Numbered from the stretch's first letter, positions 17,650-26,827 are shown. The stretch: 64,000 bases of DNA from Chitinophaga sp. (GCF_017745275.1 NZ_JAGHZS010000006.1:124001-188000), one strand, 5' to 3'. Notes: generated by a model not told the origin, from the sequence alone. Program-made: numbers and translations.

Positions 17650-18480
17650 ATGCGGAAATTTTTATTGTACATCACTGTTCTTGCGGCAATCATAGCTACC
17701 TCCTGTAATAACCAGTTGCGTAGAATAGAGAAAAGCAACAACTTTGAAAAGAAGCTGGATTACGCCAACCAGCTGTTTAAAAAGAAAAAATACAATACAG
17801 CAATAACACTGTATACCGACCTGGTACAGGTGTATAAGGGTACAGACAAGTTTGAGCCAATGTATTATAATTTCGCATACTGCTCTTATTACGTAAAAGA
17901 CTACGTTCAGGCGGCATTCCAGTTTAAGAATTACCTGGACCTGTTTCCTAACAGCCCAAGAGCCGTGGAGATTGACTATATGCAGGCCTACTGCTACTAT
18001 AAGCAATCCCCGAAAGTATCCCTGGATCAGTCTAATACCATGAAGGCCATTGCTGCCATGCAAACCTTCATCAACAACTATCCAACCGCTGAAAAAGTGT
18101 CGGAAGCCAACCTGGTTATTGAGTTGTGCCGCCGTAAGCTGGAAAAGAAAGAATTTAACAGCGCCGAACTGTATTATAACCTGGGCTTCTTCAAAGCCGC
18201 CGGTATTGCCTTCAAAAACCTGATGCGCAACTACCCCGACTCTGATAAAAGCGATGGATACAAAGTAATGGCCATCAGATCTTATTATAATTATGCTAAA
18301 AACAGTATTCCGGAGAAACAAAAGGAGCGCTACGCCACCGTTTTAGACGAATACCTGGATTTCGCGGATCACTACCCGAACAGCAAATTGAAGGTTGATG
18401 CCGAAAAATTTTATACCTTAGCGCAAAACAACATTAAAACACTGGATAATGAGCAAATTAAAGCGAAGTCTAACCAGTAG
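17650..18480 (+). CDS. bamD: Outer membrane assembly lipoprotein BamD
   Basis: BamD is the essential lipoprotein partner of BamA in folding outer-membrane beta-barrels. It has a signal peptide with a lipobox ending at Cys19 (IIATSC), then tetratricopeptide-like helices (YANQLFKKKKYNTAITLYTDLV; FAYCSYYVKDYVQAAFQFKNYL; LYYNLGFFKAAGIAFKNLM). At 276 residues it has the usual length. It diverges from the dcw cluster, and its 3' end overlaps rpoZ by 32 bp. The bamD, rpoZ, coaBC order is one I recall from Bacteroidota. Confidence 0.9.
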   Translation: MRKFLLYITVLAAIIATSCNNQLRRIEKSNNFEKKLDYANQLFKKKKYNTAITLYTDLVQVYKGTDKFEPMYYNFAYCSYYVKDYVQAAFQFKNYLDLFPNSPRAVEIDYMQAYCYYKQSPKVSLDQSNTMKAIAAMQTFINNYPTAEKVSEANLVIELCRRKLEKKEFNSAELYYNLGFFKAAGIAFKNLMRNYPDSDKSDGYKVMAIRSYYNYAKNSIPEKQKERYATVLDEYLDFADHYPNSKLKVDAEKFYTLAQNNIKTLDNEQIKAKSNQ

Positions 18481-18790
18481 CCTTAATCCCTGGGTAGAAA
18501 CCAAAAATACTACCGACATTAAGAACAGAACTGGTAATTTATATGAGTCTATTGCCGTGATAGCCAAACGCGCCAATCAGATCAATATTTCCGTGAAAGA
18601 GGAGCTCCATTCCAAACTGGAAGAGTTTGCCAGTCATACTGACAACCTCGAAGAAGTGCACGAGAACAAGGAGCAGATTGAGATTTCCCGTTTTTATGAA
18701 AGACTGGCAAATCCAGCAATCCAGGCTACACAGGAATTCCTGGACAACAAAATTTATTTCCGCAAGAACGATGACGATTTGTTTAGCTAA
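18449..18790 (+). CDS. rpoZ: RNA polymerase omega subunit (Bacteroidota RpoZ)
   Basis: This is the small RNA polymerase subunit that aids beta' folding. The conserved core TGNLYESIAVIAKRANQINISVKEEL and the C-terminal EQIEISRFYERL, TQEFLDNKIYFR are typical of the Rpb6/omega family in Bacteroidota. It has 113 residues. The ATG at 18449 lies inside the end of bamD, so the two reading frames overlap by 32 bp and translation is probably coupled. A strong terminator follows at 18851. Confidence 0.92.
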   Translation: MSKLKRSLTSSLNPWVETKNTTDIKNRTGNLYESIAVIAKRANQINISVKEELHSKLEEFASHTDNLEEVHENKEQIEISRFYERLANPAIQATQEFLDNKIYFRKNDDDLFS

Positions 18791-18850
18791 TCCGCCACAC
18801 ATTATTTTGTGAGGTGCGCGATTGCGAAAAATAAAAATATTAATTTCATG

Positions 18851-18883
18851 GCGGCAGAATGATTTCTGCCGCTTTTGTTTTTA
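18851..18883 (+). terminator. Intrinsic terminator after rpoZ
   Basis: GCGGCAGAA (18851-18859) pairs perfectly with TTCTGCCGC (18864-18872) across a 4-nt loop, followed by TTTTGTTTTT. The T-run contains the TTG that would extend coaBC upstream, which argues against that start. Confidence 0.9.
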
Positions 18884-18892
18884 TATATGTCC

Positions 18893-20116
18893 ATGGACGC
18901 TATCAAAATGCTACAAGGAAAGAAAATCCTGCTGGGGGTATCCGGCAGTATTGCCGCCTATAAATCGGCTACCCTGATTCGCCTGCTGGTAAAGGAAGGC
19001 GCAGAAGTAAAGGTAATCATGACCCCCGCCGCAGCCGATTTCATCACCCCCCTTACCCTCGCCACCCTCTCTAAAAACGAGGTGCCGATGAATATCAGCG
19101 ACCATAGCAGCTGGAATAATCACGTAATGCTGGGCCGCTGGGCAGACATCATGGTGATTGCTCCCGCTTCTGCCAATACCATCGCTAAAATGGCGCAGGG
19201 ACACTGTGATAACCTGCTCCTCGCCGTATACCTCTCGGCTACCTGCCCGGTGGTATTTGCCCCCGCCATGGATGAAGACATGTGGCATCACCCGGCTACC
19301 CGCCACAATGTGGAAAAACTGATCTCCTATGGTCATCAGCAAATACCCATTGGCTCCGGGGAATTGGCCAGTGGCCTTTTCGGAGAAGGTCGTATGGCAG
19401 AACCCGAGCAAATAGTAGCCTGGCTGCAAACCCATCTGCCGAAGGCAAACCCACAAAATAAGCCGCTTACCGGAAAAACAGCTATTGTTACTGCAGGACC
19501 TACTATTGAACATATAGATCCGGTAAGATACATCAGCAACCATTCCAGTGGGAAAATGGGTATTGCCATTGCAGAAGCCCTGGCAGATGCCGGCGCCAAT
19601 GTACAACTGGTACTGGGTCCCACTTCCCAGCAAACCTCCCATACCGGCGTAACCACCACCCGCATACAAACTGCACAGGAAATGTTTGACCGGGTAACCG
19701 CGCTTTATCCAACTGCCAATATTGTGGTGGCTGCCGCCGCTGTAGCCGATTACCGCCCGGCGAATGTGGCCGATAAAAAAATTAAGAAAGGAGAAGCCCA
19801 GCTACACATAGATCTCGAAAAAACACCCGACATACTCCGCTCATTAGGCGATACCAAAGGCCCACAGCAACTGCTGATCGGCTTTTCCCTGGAAACGAAC
19901 AATGAAAAGGAATATGCCCTCAAAAAACTGCGGGAGAAGCACCTGGACATGATTGTAATGAATTCGCTCGCGGATGCAGGCGCCGGGTTTAACTATGATA
20001 CCAACAAAGTAACGCTGTTTGACAAATCCGGGAATGAACGTAGTTTCCCGCTGAAATCAAAACAGGCCGTGGCACAGGATATTGTTTCTGCTATAATTGA
20101 ACTGCAACATGCATAA
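18893..20116 (+). CDS. coaBC: Bifunctional CoaBC: phosphopantothenoylcysteine synthetase/decarboxylase
   Basis: CoaBC makes 4'-phosphopantetheine in coenzyme A synthesis: CoaB joins cysteine to 4'-phosphopantothenate and CoaC decarboxylates the product. The N-terminal flavodoxin-like CoaC half shows ILLGVSGSIAAYK, the ASANTIAKMAQG segment and PAMDEDMW (usually PAMNxxMW). The CoaB half begins near residue 190 with TAGPTIEHIDPVRYISNHSSGKMG and carries the KxKK motif (KIKK). Several starts are possible: ATG at 18887, 18893 or 18908. The TTG at 18875 lies in a terminator. The stop overlaps the next start by 8 bp. Confidence 0.95.
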   Translation: MDAIKMLQGKKILLGVSGSIAAYKSATLIRLLVKEGAEVKVIMTPAAADFITPLTLATLSKNEVPMNISDHSSWNNHVMLGRWADIMVIAPASANTIAKMAQGHCDNLLLAVYLSATCPVVFAPAMDEDMWHHPATRHNVEKLISYGHQQIPIGSGELASGLFGEGRMAEPEQIVAWLQTHLPKANPQNKPLTGKTAIVTAGPTIEHIDPVRYISNHSSGKMGIAIAEALADAGANVQLVLGPTSQQTSHTGVTTTRIQTAQEMFDRVTALYPTANIVVAAAAVADYRPANVADKKIKKGEAQLHIDLEKTPDILRSLGDTKGPQQLLIGFSLETNNEKEYALKKLREKHLDMIVMNSLADAGAGFNYDTNKVTLFDKSGNERSFPLKSKQAVAQDIVSAIIELQHA

Positions 20117-21038
20117 CCGTTTCCCGTTCTTCCTGCTCATGGCAGGCGCATTTGTATTATTCTGCTGCCGTCCCGTTCAGGCCCAGGAAATCAGGGCCAA
20201 TGTATCTGTGGTGGCTGCCCAGGTACAAGGAGTAGATAAAAAGATATTTACCACCCTGCAGAATTCCATCCGCGAATTCCTCAACAACCGGCACTGGGCC
20301 AATGATGCCTTCACCCCGGCAGAAAGGATAGAATGCAATTTTTTACTGAATATAACCGGTACTGCCGGCTCGGATACCTACAAAGCTTCACTGACCATAC
20401 AGGCCACACGGCCGGTGTATAACAGCAGCTATGTTACCAGCCTGCTGAATATACAGGATAACAATGTGCTTTTCCGCTATGCAGAATTTCAACAGTTGGA
20501 ATACAGCGATACGCGTATTGTAGGCAATGATCCGCTGGCATCCAATCTCACGGCTATTCTTGCGTACTATGTAAATATCATCCTCGGCCTGGATTATGAT
20601 TCTTTTTCTCCACGCGGTGGTGATTTGTATTTCAAGAAAGCACTGAATATCGTTAACAATGCACCGGATGGGAAAGACATTTCCGGCTGGAAAGCCTTCG
20701 AAGGAAACCGTAACCGCTACTGGTTGCAGGATAATCTCCTGAATGCGAAATTCCTGCAGTTCCATGATGTGATGTATCAATATCACCGGGATGGCCTGGA
20801 TGTAATGTATGATGATGTGAACAAAGGCCGTGGCGTAGTGCTGAACTGCCTGAATATGCTCTATTCCATTCACCAGGATATTCCGAATTCTATGCTGATG
20901 CAGGCATTCTTCAGCGCCAAAGGAGGAGAGTTACTGAAAATATTTTCCAAGGCTATGCCACAGGAAAAAAGCCGTGCCGCGGAACTGCTGTCACAGATGG
21001 ATGTACCGAATGCACAGAAGTATCAACAGATGAAATAA
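20109..21038 (+). CDS. DUF4835 family secreted protein
   Basis: A protein of about 309 residues with an N-terminal signal peptide (hydrophobic LLMAGAFVLF, ending near VQAQ). The body matches my recall of DUF4835, which in Bacteroidota regularly follows coaBC: an N-terminal segment with TPAERIECNFLLNIT, then YYVNIILGLDYDSFSPRGGD and a helical C-terminal part. The family has been linked by name to type IX secretion (PorD) in some annotations; I cannot verify that here. The ATG at 20109 overlaps the coaBC stop. The spacer after it contains two GCTATAA units. Confidence 0.8.
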   Translation: MHNRFPFFLLMAGAFVLFCCRPVQAQEIRANVSVVAAQVQGVDKKIFTTLQNSIREFLNNRHWANDAFTPAERIECNFLLNITGTAGSDTYKASLTIQATRPVYNSSYVTSLLNIQDNNVLFRYAEFQQLEYSDTRIVGNDPLASNLTAILAYYVNIILGLDYDSFSPRGGDLYFKKALNIVNNAPDGKDISGWKAFEGNRNRYWLQDNLLNAKFLQFHDVMYQYHRDGLDVMYDDVNKGRGVVLNCLNMLYSIHQDIPNSMLMQAFFSAKGGELLKIFSKAMPQEKSRAAELLSQMDVPNAQKYQQMK

Positions 21039-21054
21039 ACAGCTATAAGCTATA

Positions 21055-21543
21055 ATGAATAAGTTAATGACGAAATACACCGCCCTGACTTTGATCGTAT
21101 TGTTTTTGTTCGCCTGCGGTGATGGGGACAAGGTGCCGGGTCAATATATCTCTAAAGAAAAAATGAGTAATATCCTGGAAGATATGTCGATTGCAGATGC
21201 CTATAGTAGTGAGTACCAGGCGGGTAGTTATTCTCCCAATTATGATTCTGTCAGACAGGAAAAGGTAAAGATTTATTACAAGCAGATCCTGGACATCCAT
21301 AAAGTAAGTGTGAAGGAATTTATGGAGAGCTACCGATATTATGAAAGTCATCCCAGCCGGTTAAAAGAAGTACTGCAAATGGCGCAAGCCAATGTTGCCG
21401 CCAAGAAGCAGCGTCTGGGTAACCCAATAGAGGAAAATGCGCCAGTGCGTTATCGCCTGAGAACCATTTTCCCTTATGCCGACAGCGTGCTGTTACTGCC
21501 GAGGATCGATACTATCCGGCCTTTTGTTAAGCGGCAGTCTTAA
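21055..21543 (+). CDS. DUF4296 family lipoprotein
   Basis: A 162-residue protein with a short signal peptide and a lipobox LFAC (Cys21), hence a likely lipoprotein. The body (ISKEKMSNILEDMSIADAYSS, then YYKQILDIHKVSVKEFMESYRYY) is the helical DUF4296 pattern found across Bacteroidota. No function is known. It sits 16 bp after the DUF4835 gene and 18 bp before the CoA-transferase, so it is probably in the same transcript. An alternative start is Met5. Confidence 0.8.
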   Translation: MNKLMTKYTALTLIVLFLFACGDGDKVPGQYISKEKMSNILEDMSIADAYSSEYQAGSYSPNYDSVRQEKVKIYYKQILDIHKVSVKEFMESYRYYESHPSRLKEVLQMAQANVAAKKQRLGNPIEENAPVRYRLRTIFPYADSVLLLPRIDTIRPFVKRQS

Positions 21544-21561
21544 TCTATAAAACACCAAAAC

Positions 21562-22254
21562 ATGAACAAAGTAATCGCTAATGCCGACGAAGCCTTACAA
21601 GATATCCGGGATGGAGCGGTACTGATGCTGGGAGGATTTGGATTGTGTGGTATTCCGGAAAACTGTATTGCTGCCCTGGTAAAAAAAGGAGTAAAAGAAC
21701 TGACCTGTATTTCGAATAATGCAGGAGTAGATGATTTCGGCCTGGGATTGTTGCTGAAAACGCGGCAAATCAGGAAAATGATGTCATCCTATGTAGGCGA
21801 AAACGCCGAATTTGAAAGACAATTATTAGCAGGAGAACTGGAGGTAGACCTGATTCCGCAAGGCACCCTTGCTACCCGCATCCAGATGGCGGGTATGGGT
21901 ATTCCTGCTTTTTTCACACCTGCCGGCTACGGTACTGAAATCGCAGAAGGAAAAGAAGTCCGTGAATTTAATGGCAAGCCTCACCTGATGGAAATGGCGT
22001 TACACGCCGATTACGCCATTGTAAAAGCCTGGAAGGGTGATACCCTGGGTAACCTCGTTTTTCGCAAAACGACGCGGAATTTCAGCTCTTCTATGGCCAG
22101 GGCTGGGAATATTACCATTGCAGAAGTAGAGCATCTGGTACAGCCGGGAGAACTGGATCCTGACCAGATTCATGTACCGGGCATATATGTGCACCGCATT
22201 TTCCAGGGTAGTAATTATGAAAAACGGATCGAACGCCGCACGGTGAAGATCTAG
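21562..22254 (+). CDS. scoA: 3-oxoacid CoA-transferase subunit A
   Basis: This is the alpha subunit of a class I CoA-transferase, which moves CoA between succinyl-CoA and acetoacetate (or a related oxoacid) in ketone body and amino acid breakdown. Visible family text: MLGGFGLCGIPENCI near residue 23, ISNNAGVDDFGLG near 50, and the TPAGYGTEIAEGKE segment near 120. It has 230 residues, the usual size. The beta subunit gene follows 33 bp downstream. Substrate preference between acetoacetate and 3-oxoadipate cannot be fixed from sequence alone, though the text looks SCOT-like. Confidence 0.93.
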   Translation: MNKVIANADEALQDIRDGAVLMLGGFGLCGIPENCIAALVKKGVKELTCISNNAGVDDFGLGLLLKTRQIRKMMSSYVGENAEFERQLLAGELEVDLIPQGTLATRIQMAGMGIPAFFTPAGYGTEIAEGKEVREFNGKPHLMEMALHADYAIVKAWKGDTLGNLVFRKTTRNFSSSMARAGNITIAEVEHLVQPGELDPDQIHVPGIYVHRIFQGSNYEKRIERRTVKI

Positions 22255-22287
22255 TGTTCACATTTTCCACGCTTCAAATTTTACATA

Positions 22288-22944
22288 ATGTCGCTCGATA
22301 AATATGGCATCGCCAAAAGAATAGCACAGGAGCTGCAGGATGGTATGTATGTAAACCTGGGTATTGGTATTCCTACCCTCGTTTCCAACTATATCCCTGC
22401 CGGTATTTCTATAATGCTGCAGTCTGAAAACGGGATACTGGGCATGGGCCCTTATCCTGTTACAGAAGATGTTGACGCTGATTTAATCAATGCGGGTAAA
22501 GAAACGGTGACGTTGCTGCCTGGGGGAAGTTTCTTTGATTCTTCCGAAAGCTTCGGTATGATCCGCGCCGGAAAAGTAGATCTCACTGTATTAGGTGCTA
22601 TGGAAGTTTCTGATAAAGGAGATATTGCCAACTGGAAAATTCCCGGTAAAATGGTAAAAGGAATGGGAGGTGCCATGGACCTCGTGGCGTCTGCACGTAA
22701 TATCATTGTGGCCATGATGCATACCAATCCTAAGGGAGAAAGTAAATTGCTGCCGCAGTGTACCCTGCCGCTGACCGGTGTTAACTGTGTGAAAAAGATT
22801 GTGACAGAGCTGGCCGTATTAGATGTTACGCCCGATGGCTTTAAGCTGCTGGAGCGTGCGCCCGGTGTTAGCGTGGACGAAATCCGTGCTAAAACAGCTG
22901 GTAGAATAATCATTGAAGGAGATATTCCGGAGATGAAAATCTGA
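22288..22944 (+). CDS. scoB: 3-oxoacid CoA-transferase subunit B
   Basis: This is the beta subunit carrying the catalytic glutamate, which forms a glutamyl-CoA thioester intermediate. The SENG motif is seen with Glu47 (GLGIPTLVSNYIP before it, GILGMGPYP after). Its 218 residues are normal. The pairing with scoA directly upstream supports a heteromeric enzyme. An intrinsic terminator lies 29 bp after the stop. Confidence 0.94.
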   Translation: MSLDKYGIAKRIAQELQDGMYVNLGIGIPTLVSNYIPAGISIMLQSENGILGMGPYPVTEDVDADLINAGKETVTLLPGGSFFDSSESFGMIRAGKVDLTVLGAMEVSDKGDIANWKIPGKMVKGMGGAMDLVASARNIIVAMMHTNPKGESKLLPQCTLPLTGVNCVKKIVTELAVLDVTPDGFKLLERAPGVSVDEIRAKTAGRIIIEGDIPEMKI

Positions 22945-22972
22945 TAAGGTAACTAATGTATATACGTACACG

Positions 22973-23009
22973 TGCCCCTGCTCTTCAAAAGCGGGGGCAT
23001 TTTTATTTT
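22973..23009 (+). terminator. Intrinsic terminator after scoB
   Basis: TGCCCCTGCT (22973-22982) pairs with AGCGGGGGCA (22990-22999), with one G-T wobble, across a 7-nt loop, and is followed by TTTTTATTTTT. It ends the transcript that contains the CoA-transferase genes. Confidence 0.88.
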
Positions 23010-23053
23010 TACAAATAGTCGTGCATATACTATAGAATAAATTTTAATGTTTA

Positions 23054-23061
23054 TATTTTTG
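23054..23061 (+). promoter_or_regulatory. -7 promoter box of the DUF5723 gene
   Basis: TATTTTTG matches TAnnTTTG and lies 33 bp before the ATG at 23095. It would put the transcript start near 23066, inside the longer open frame that begins at 23047, and so supports the ATG at 23095. Confidence 0.5.
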
Positions 23062-23094
23062 CCATATTTATACCTAACCTACAATAGTCACACT

Positions 23095-24480
23095 ATGAAA
23101 AAGATTTTTACATTCCTTCTATTGTCATGCTGCGCCACCACTTATGCCCAGGATTTTGCGGGCTTCCGTACCAGTAGTTATGCAGGCGTAACTGCCGTTT
23201 TCTCCAACCCCGCCAATATTGCGGATAGCCGTTACCGTTGGGACGTAAATTTATTTGGTGTAAATGCCAGCGTATCCAACAACCAATTCAAATATAAGCT
23301 GGGAGATATCGGATCAGCTTTTAATGAAGATACGCTGAAGAACCAGTTTTTCGGACAAGGCAAAGGATTAACCAAAGCGCTCGTAAATGTAGGTGTAATA
23401 GCTCCCTCTGCCATGTTCAACGTAGGCAGGTTTGCTTTTGCCGTCACTTCCCGCGTACGTGTAGTCGCTAACGTTACTGACCTGGATGGCAAATTCACCG
23501 ATAAAATCATCAATAACGGGTCGTCTGATGCAGACTTGCCTTACAACATTGCTTCCAACAGCAATATGCGTGTAAGCGTGAATGGATGGGCGGAATATGG
23601 CGTATCAGTAGCCCGTGAGGTATTGAGCATGGGACCTCACTACCTGAAAGCAGGGGTGAGCCTGAAATACCTTTCCGGTGCAGGTAATGGTACCATCAAT
23701 GTAGATCACCTGCATGGTACTATGAATGTAGATAAGGTCAGGCAGGATGTTTATCTGACTAATGCTTCCGGAAAAGTGGGAATGAACTTCGCAGGTTTCA
23801 ACATCTCTGATTTTGACGCCGCAGATGTGCTTAAATTTACCGGCCATGGTGTGGGTGCTGAATTAGGTGCGGTATATGAGTATCGTCCGGAGAGTGAGCT
23901 TAATGGCGTCAACAAGTATAAATTCCGTATAGGTGTTTCCCTGATGGATATTGGTAAAATCAGGTATGAGCGTGATGTAACCCGTAGCGGCACCTTTACT
24001 ATTGGTATTCCTGCCGGTCAGCAGTTTTCTATGAAAAACCTGGAAGATGTTAAAATAGATAACTATAAAACGGAGTTAGGTAAATATCCTCAGTACTTTA
24101 CACCAGCAGCGGATAATAATAGCTCTTCCTATTCCGTGAGTTTGCCAACTACTTTACAGGTGAACGGCGACTATCACATCCGCGATGCTTTCTATGTAAA
24201 CATGGATGTACAGTTGTCGTTGGCAGGTGGTAAAAACAAGCCTTACAATGCGCAATATTTTAACGGCTTTAGCATTACTCCCCGTTATGATGGCCGGATA
24301 TTCGGTTTCTTCCTGCCTGTCAGCTACAATGAATTGTCGAAGCTGAACGCTGGTGCCAGCTTCCGTGTAGGACCATTATTTGTTGGTTCCGGTAGTGTAT
24401 TAACTGCATTGCTGGGTTCTTCTCATCAGGTAGATGGCTTTGTGGGGGTGCGTTTCGGCGGCTTGCAAAAGCGTAAATAA
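23095..24480 (+). CDS. DUF5723 family outer-membrane beta-barrel protein
   Basis: A 461-residue exported protein. The signal peptide MKKIFTFLLLSCCATTYAQ ends in the AQ typical of Bacteroidota signal peptidase I sites. After it, AGFRTSSYAGVTAVFSNPANIADSRYRWDVN is the start of the DUF5723 / FadL- and PorV-like barrel pattern. Alternating amphipathic strands rich in Tyr, Gly and Asn run to the end, and the last residues suggest an outer-membrane barrel. I chose the ATG at 23095, which restores a clean signal peptide, over 23047. No operon partner: terminators flank it on both sides. Confidence 0.8.
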   Translation: MKKIFTFLLLSCCATTYAQDFAGFRTSSYAGVTAVFSNPANIADSRYRWDVNLFGVNASVSNNQFKYKLGDIGSAFNEDTLKNQFFGQGKGLTKALVNVGVIAPSAMFNVGRFAFAVTSRVRVVANVTDLDGKFTDKIINNGSSDADLPYNIASNSNMRVSVNGWAEYGVSVAREVLSMGPHYLKAGVSLKYLSGAGNGTINVDHLHGTMNVDKVRQDVYLTNASGKVGMNFAGFNISDFDAADVLKFTGHGVGAELGAVYEYRPESELNGVNKYKFRIGVSLMDIGKIRYERDVTRSGTFTIGIPAGQQFSMKNLEDVKIDNYKTELGKYPQYFTPAADNNSSSYSVSLPTTLQVNGDYHIRDAFYVNMDVQLSLAGGKNKPYNAQYFNGFSITPRYDGRIFGFFLPVSYNELSKLNAGASFRVGPLFVGSGSVLTALLGSSHQVDGFVGVRFGGLQKRK

Positions 24481-24489
24481 TTTTAAAAA

Positions 24490-24566
24490 GGGATTTCCGG
24501 ATGGCTTTAAAATCAGATATTTGTTTCAACAATACATACCACTTTGAAACAAAATCCGGAAATCCC
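24490..24566. terminator. Nested hairpin after the DUF5723 gene
   Basis: A 13-bp outer stem (GGGATTTCCGGAT at 24490-24502 with 24554-24566) encloses a 10-bp inner stem (TTTGTTTCAA at 24520-24529 with 24544-24553). Both are perfect. It lies 10 bp after the stop. It lacks a strong T-run on the plus strand, so it may be an mRNA-end structure or only a partial terminator. Confidence 0.65.
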
Positions 24567-24622
24567 AAACTTCGCAAATCCCCAAATAAGTGGTACCTTT
24601 CATCTTGCTAAAATAGTTCGAG

Positions 24623-25459
24623 GTGCAAGTTGGATTTCTTTGTTACAATGGTAAATACATTCCTGCGGCTGACCCGATTTTTACTGCCGATAATCGCTCT
24701 TTCCGATACGGGGATGGATTTTTTGAGACCCTGAAAGTATACCAGGGGCACGTACTGATGGCAGACCTGCATTTTGAAAGATTGCTGGCCAGCTTACATT
24801 TGCTGCACTTCGATATTCCCTCTCATTTTACCAAAGCATTTTTTATAAAGCAGATTGTGGATCTCTGCAACAAAAATAATGTATCACACCTGGCCCGGGT
24901 GCGGTTGGCTATCTTCCGCTCTGATGGCGGGTTGTATGATCCGGTGAATAATTTACCCAACTATATCATTCAATGTTGGGAGCTCAGCAAAACAGTTTTG
25001 GAATTAAACGAGAACGGTTTAGTGATCGATGTTTTTCCGGATGTAAAAAAAAGCTGTGACAAATTATCTTCTATCAAATCCAATAACTGTTTACCTTATG
25101 TAATGGCCGCAATGTATGCTAAACAGCACCGGCTGAATGAAGCGATTTTAATGAATCAATATGGTCGTGTGGCAGATAGTACCATCGCTAATTTGTTTAT
25201 AGTAAGGGACAAAAAAATATATACGCCGCCACTTTCTGAAGGTGGCGTTTGTGGTGTAATGCGGAAGTATTTACTGAAAGCAGAACTTCCTTTTAAAGTG
25301 GAAGAAAGACCACTTGATATTGATGACCTCGAGAATGCGGATGAAATCTTTTTAACGAATGCGATCTATGGCATTCGCTGGGTGGGCCTTTTCCGTGATA
25401 GCAGTTACGGCAATGCCACCGCTGCTATTTTACATGAACTGTTAGCCGTTAGCTTTTAA
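24623..25459 (+). CDS. Class IV PLP aminotransferase, PabC-like
   Basis: A fold-type IV pyridoxal phosphate enzyme of 278 residues. The N-terminal text YNGKYIPAADPIFTADNRSFRYGDGFFETLKVY is typical, and the PLP lysine is Lys152 in SSIKSNN. Members include aminodeoxychorismate lyase (4-aminobenzoate for folate), branched-chain aminotransferases and D-amino acid aminotransferases. Length and the FRYGDGFFET motif favour PabC, but this is not decisive. The start is a GTG; no ATG fits. The last codons (LLAVSF) are made of heptad-repeat DNA (GTTAGCC, GTTAGCT), so the native C terminus may have been altered. Confidence 0.75.
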   Translation: MQVGFLCYNGKYIPAADPIFTADNRSFRYGDGFFETLKVYQGHVLMADLHFERLLASLHLLHFDIPSHFTKAFFIKQIVDLCNKNNVSHLARVRLAIFRSDGGLYDPVNNLPNYIIQCWELSKTVLELNENGLVIDVFPDVKKSCDKLSSIKSNNCLPYVMAAMYAKQHRLNEAILMNQYGRVADSTIANLFIVRDKKIYTPPLSEGGVCGVMRKYLLKAELPFKVEERPLDIDDLENADEIFLTNAIYGIRWVGLFRDSSYGNATAAILHELLAVSF

Positions 25460-25516
25460 CTGTTAAAGAAAGCAGCGGGTATTGTAATGGTGGCCGCTAA
25501 AAAAATAATCATTAGC

Positions 25517-26827
25517 ATGGAACAGCACGTTAGTCTTTGTTGGTTTCGCCGCGATCTGCGGCTGGATGACCAGGCCGCTTTTTATTATGCGTTACGCGCA
25601 GGGTTACCGGTAGTACCGGTATTTGTTTTTGACACCAATATCCTGGATGACCTGGAAGACAAACAGGATCAGCGCATGATATTTATCCATGCAGCATTAG
25701 AAGAAATGCAGCAGCAGTTGAAAGCTTATGGCAGCACAATGGAAGTGTTTTATGGCACACCGGAAGCTGCATTTTCACATTGGATGTCAAAATACAATGT
25801 AGCATCGGTATATGCCAATCATGATTACGAGCCCTATGCTATTGACCGGGATGCGGCTATCAGTAAGCAAGTTGCCGAAAAAGGCGCTTCTTTTCATACT
25901 TATAAAGACCAGGTGATACTGGAAAAAAATGAAGTATTGAAAGATAACGGGGATCCATATACGATTTTTACACCGTACAGTAAACGATGGTATGATACTG
26001 TGACGGATTTTCATCTCAAACCATATCCCTGTAAAAAATATTTCAAACAATTGTATCAGCAGTCGAGGTTGAATATTCCCTCCCTGCATACCATGGGGTT
26101 TAAAACCGGCGCAGCACAATTTCCTTCAAAAGAACTACCGGAGGCATTGCTGCAACATTACGATACCACCCGCGATTTCCCTGCGGTGAATGGTACTTCA
26201 CGGCTGGGTGTTCATTTACGTTTTGGTACCATCAGTATTCGTGAATTGATGCAACATGCCATGCAGTTGAATGCCACTTTTTCCAAAGAGCTGGTATGGC
26301 GGGAGTTTTACCAGATGATCCTCTGGCATTTTCCGCATGTAGTGGGACATTCTTTTAAGCGGGAATATGATAAAATTGCATGGCGTAACAACCAGGCAGA
26401 GTTTGAGCGCTGGTGCAAGGGTGAAACCGGCTACCCCATTGTAGATGCCGGAATGCGGGAATTAAATGCTACTGGTTATATGCACAATCGTGTGCGGATG
26501 ATTACAGCCAGTTTTTTAACGAAACATTTATTGATAGACTGGCGCTGGGGAGAAGCTTATTTTGCTGCCAAATTACTCGACTATGATCTGGCTGCCAACA
26601 ATGGCGGATGGCAATGGGCGGCTGGTTCAGGTTGTGATGCGGCGCCTTATTTCCGGGTGTTTAATCCTACCCTGCAAACACAGAAATTTGATAAGGATTT
26701 GCAGTATATCCGCAAATGGGTACCGGAGTTTGAATCGTTTGATTATGTAAAACCCATTGTATCGCATGAAGTAGCGCGGAAGCGCGCATTGGAAGTTTAT
26801 GGGCAGGCATTGAAGAAAAGCAGTTAA
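25517..26827 (+). CDS. phr: Deoxyribodipyrimidine photolyase (class I)
   Basis: This enzyme uses light and FAD to split cyclobutane pyrimidine dimers. The N-terminal antenna domain starts SLCWFRRDLRLDDQ. The FAD domain shows EFYQMILWHFP, TGYPIVDAGMREL, HNRVRMITASFL and NNGGWQWAAGSGCDAAPYFRVFNP, all hallmarks of the class I CPD photolyase branch. I use the ATG at 25517 (436 residues), since the 10 residues before it do not look like the family. A cryptochrome-like role cannot be excluded. Confidence 0.93.
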   Translation: MEQHVSLCWFRRDLRLDDQAAFYYALRAGLPVVPVFVFDTNILDDLEDKQDQRMIFIHAALEEMQQQLKAYGSTMEVFYGTPEAAFSHWMSKYNVASVYANHDYEPYAIDRDAAISKQVAEKGASFHTYKDQVILEKNEVLKDNGDPYTIFTPYSKRWYDTVTDFHLKPYPCKKYFKQLYQQSRLNIPSLHTMGFKTGAAQFPSKELPEALLQHYDTTRDFPAVNGTSRLGVHLRFGTISIRELMQHAMQLNATFSKELVWREFYQMILWHFPHVVGHSFKREYDKIAWRNNQAEFERWCKGETGYPIVDAGMRELNATGYMHNRVRMITASFLTKHLLIDWRWGEAYFAAKLLDYDLAANNGGWQWAAGSGCDAAPYFRVFNPTLQTQKFDKDLQYIRKWVPEFESFDYVKPIVSHEVARKRALEVYGQALKKSS

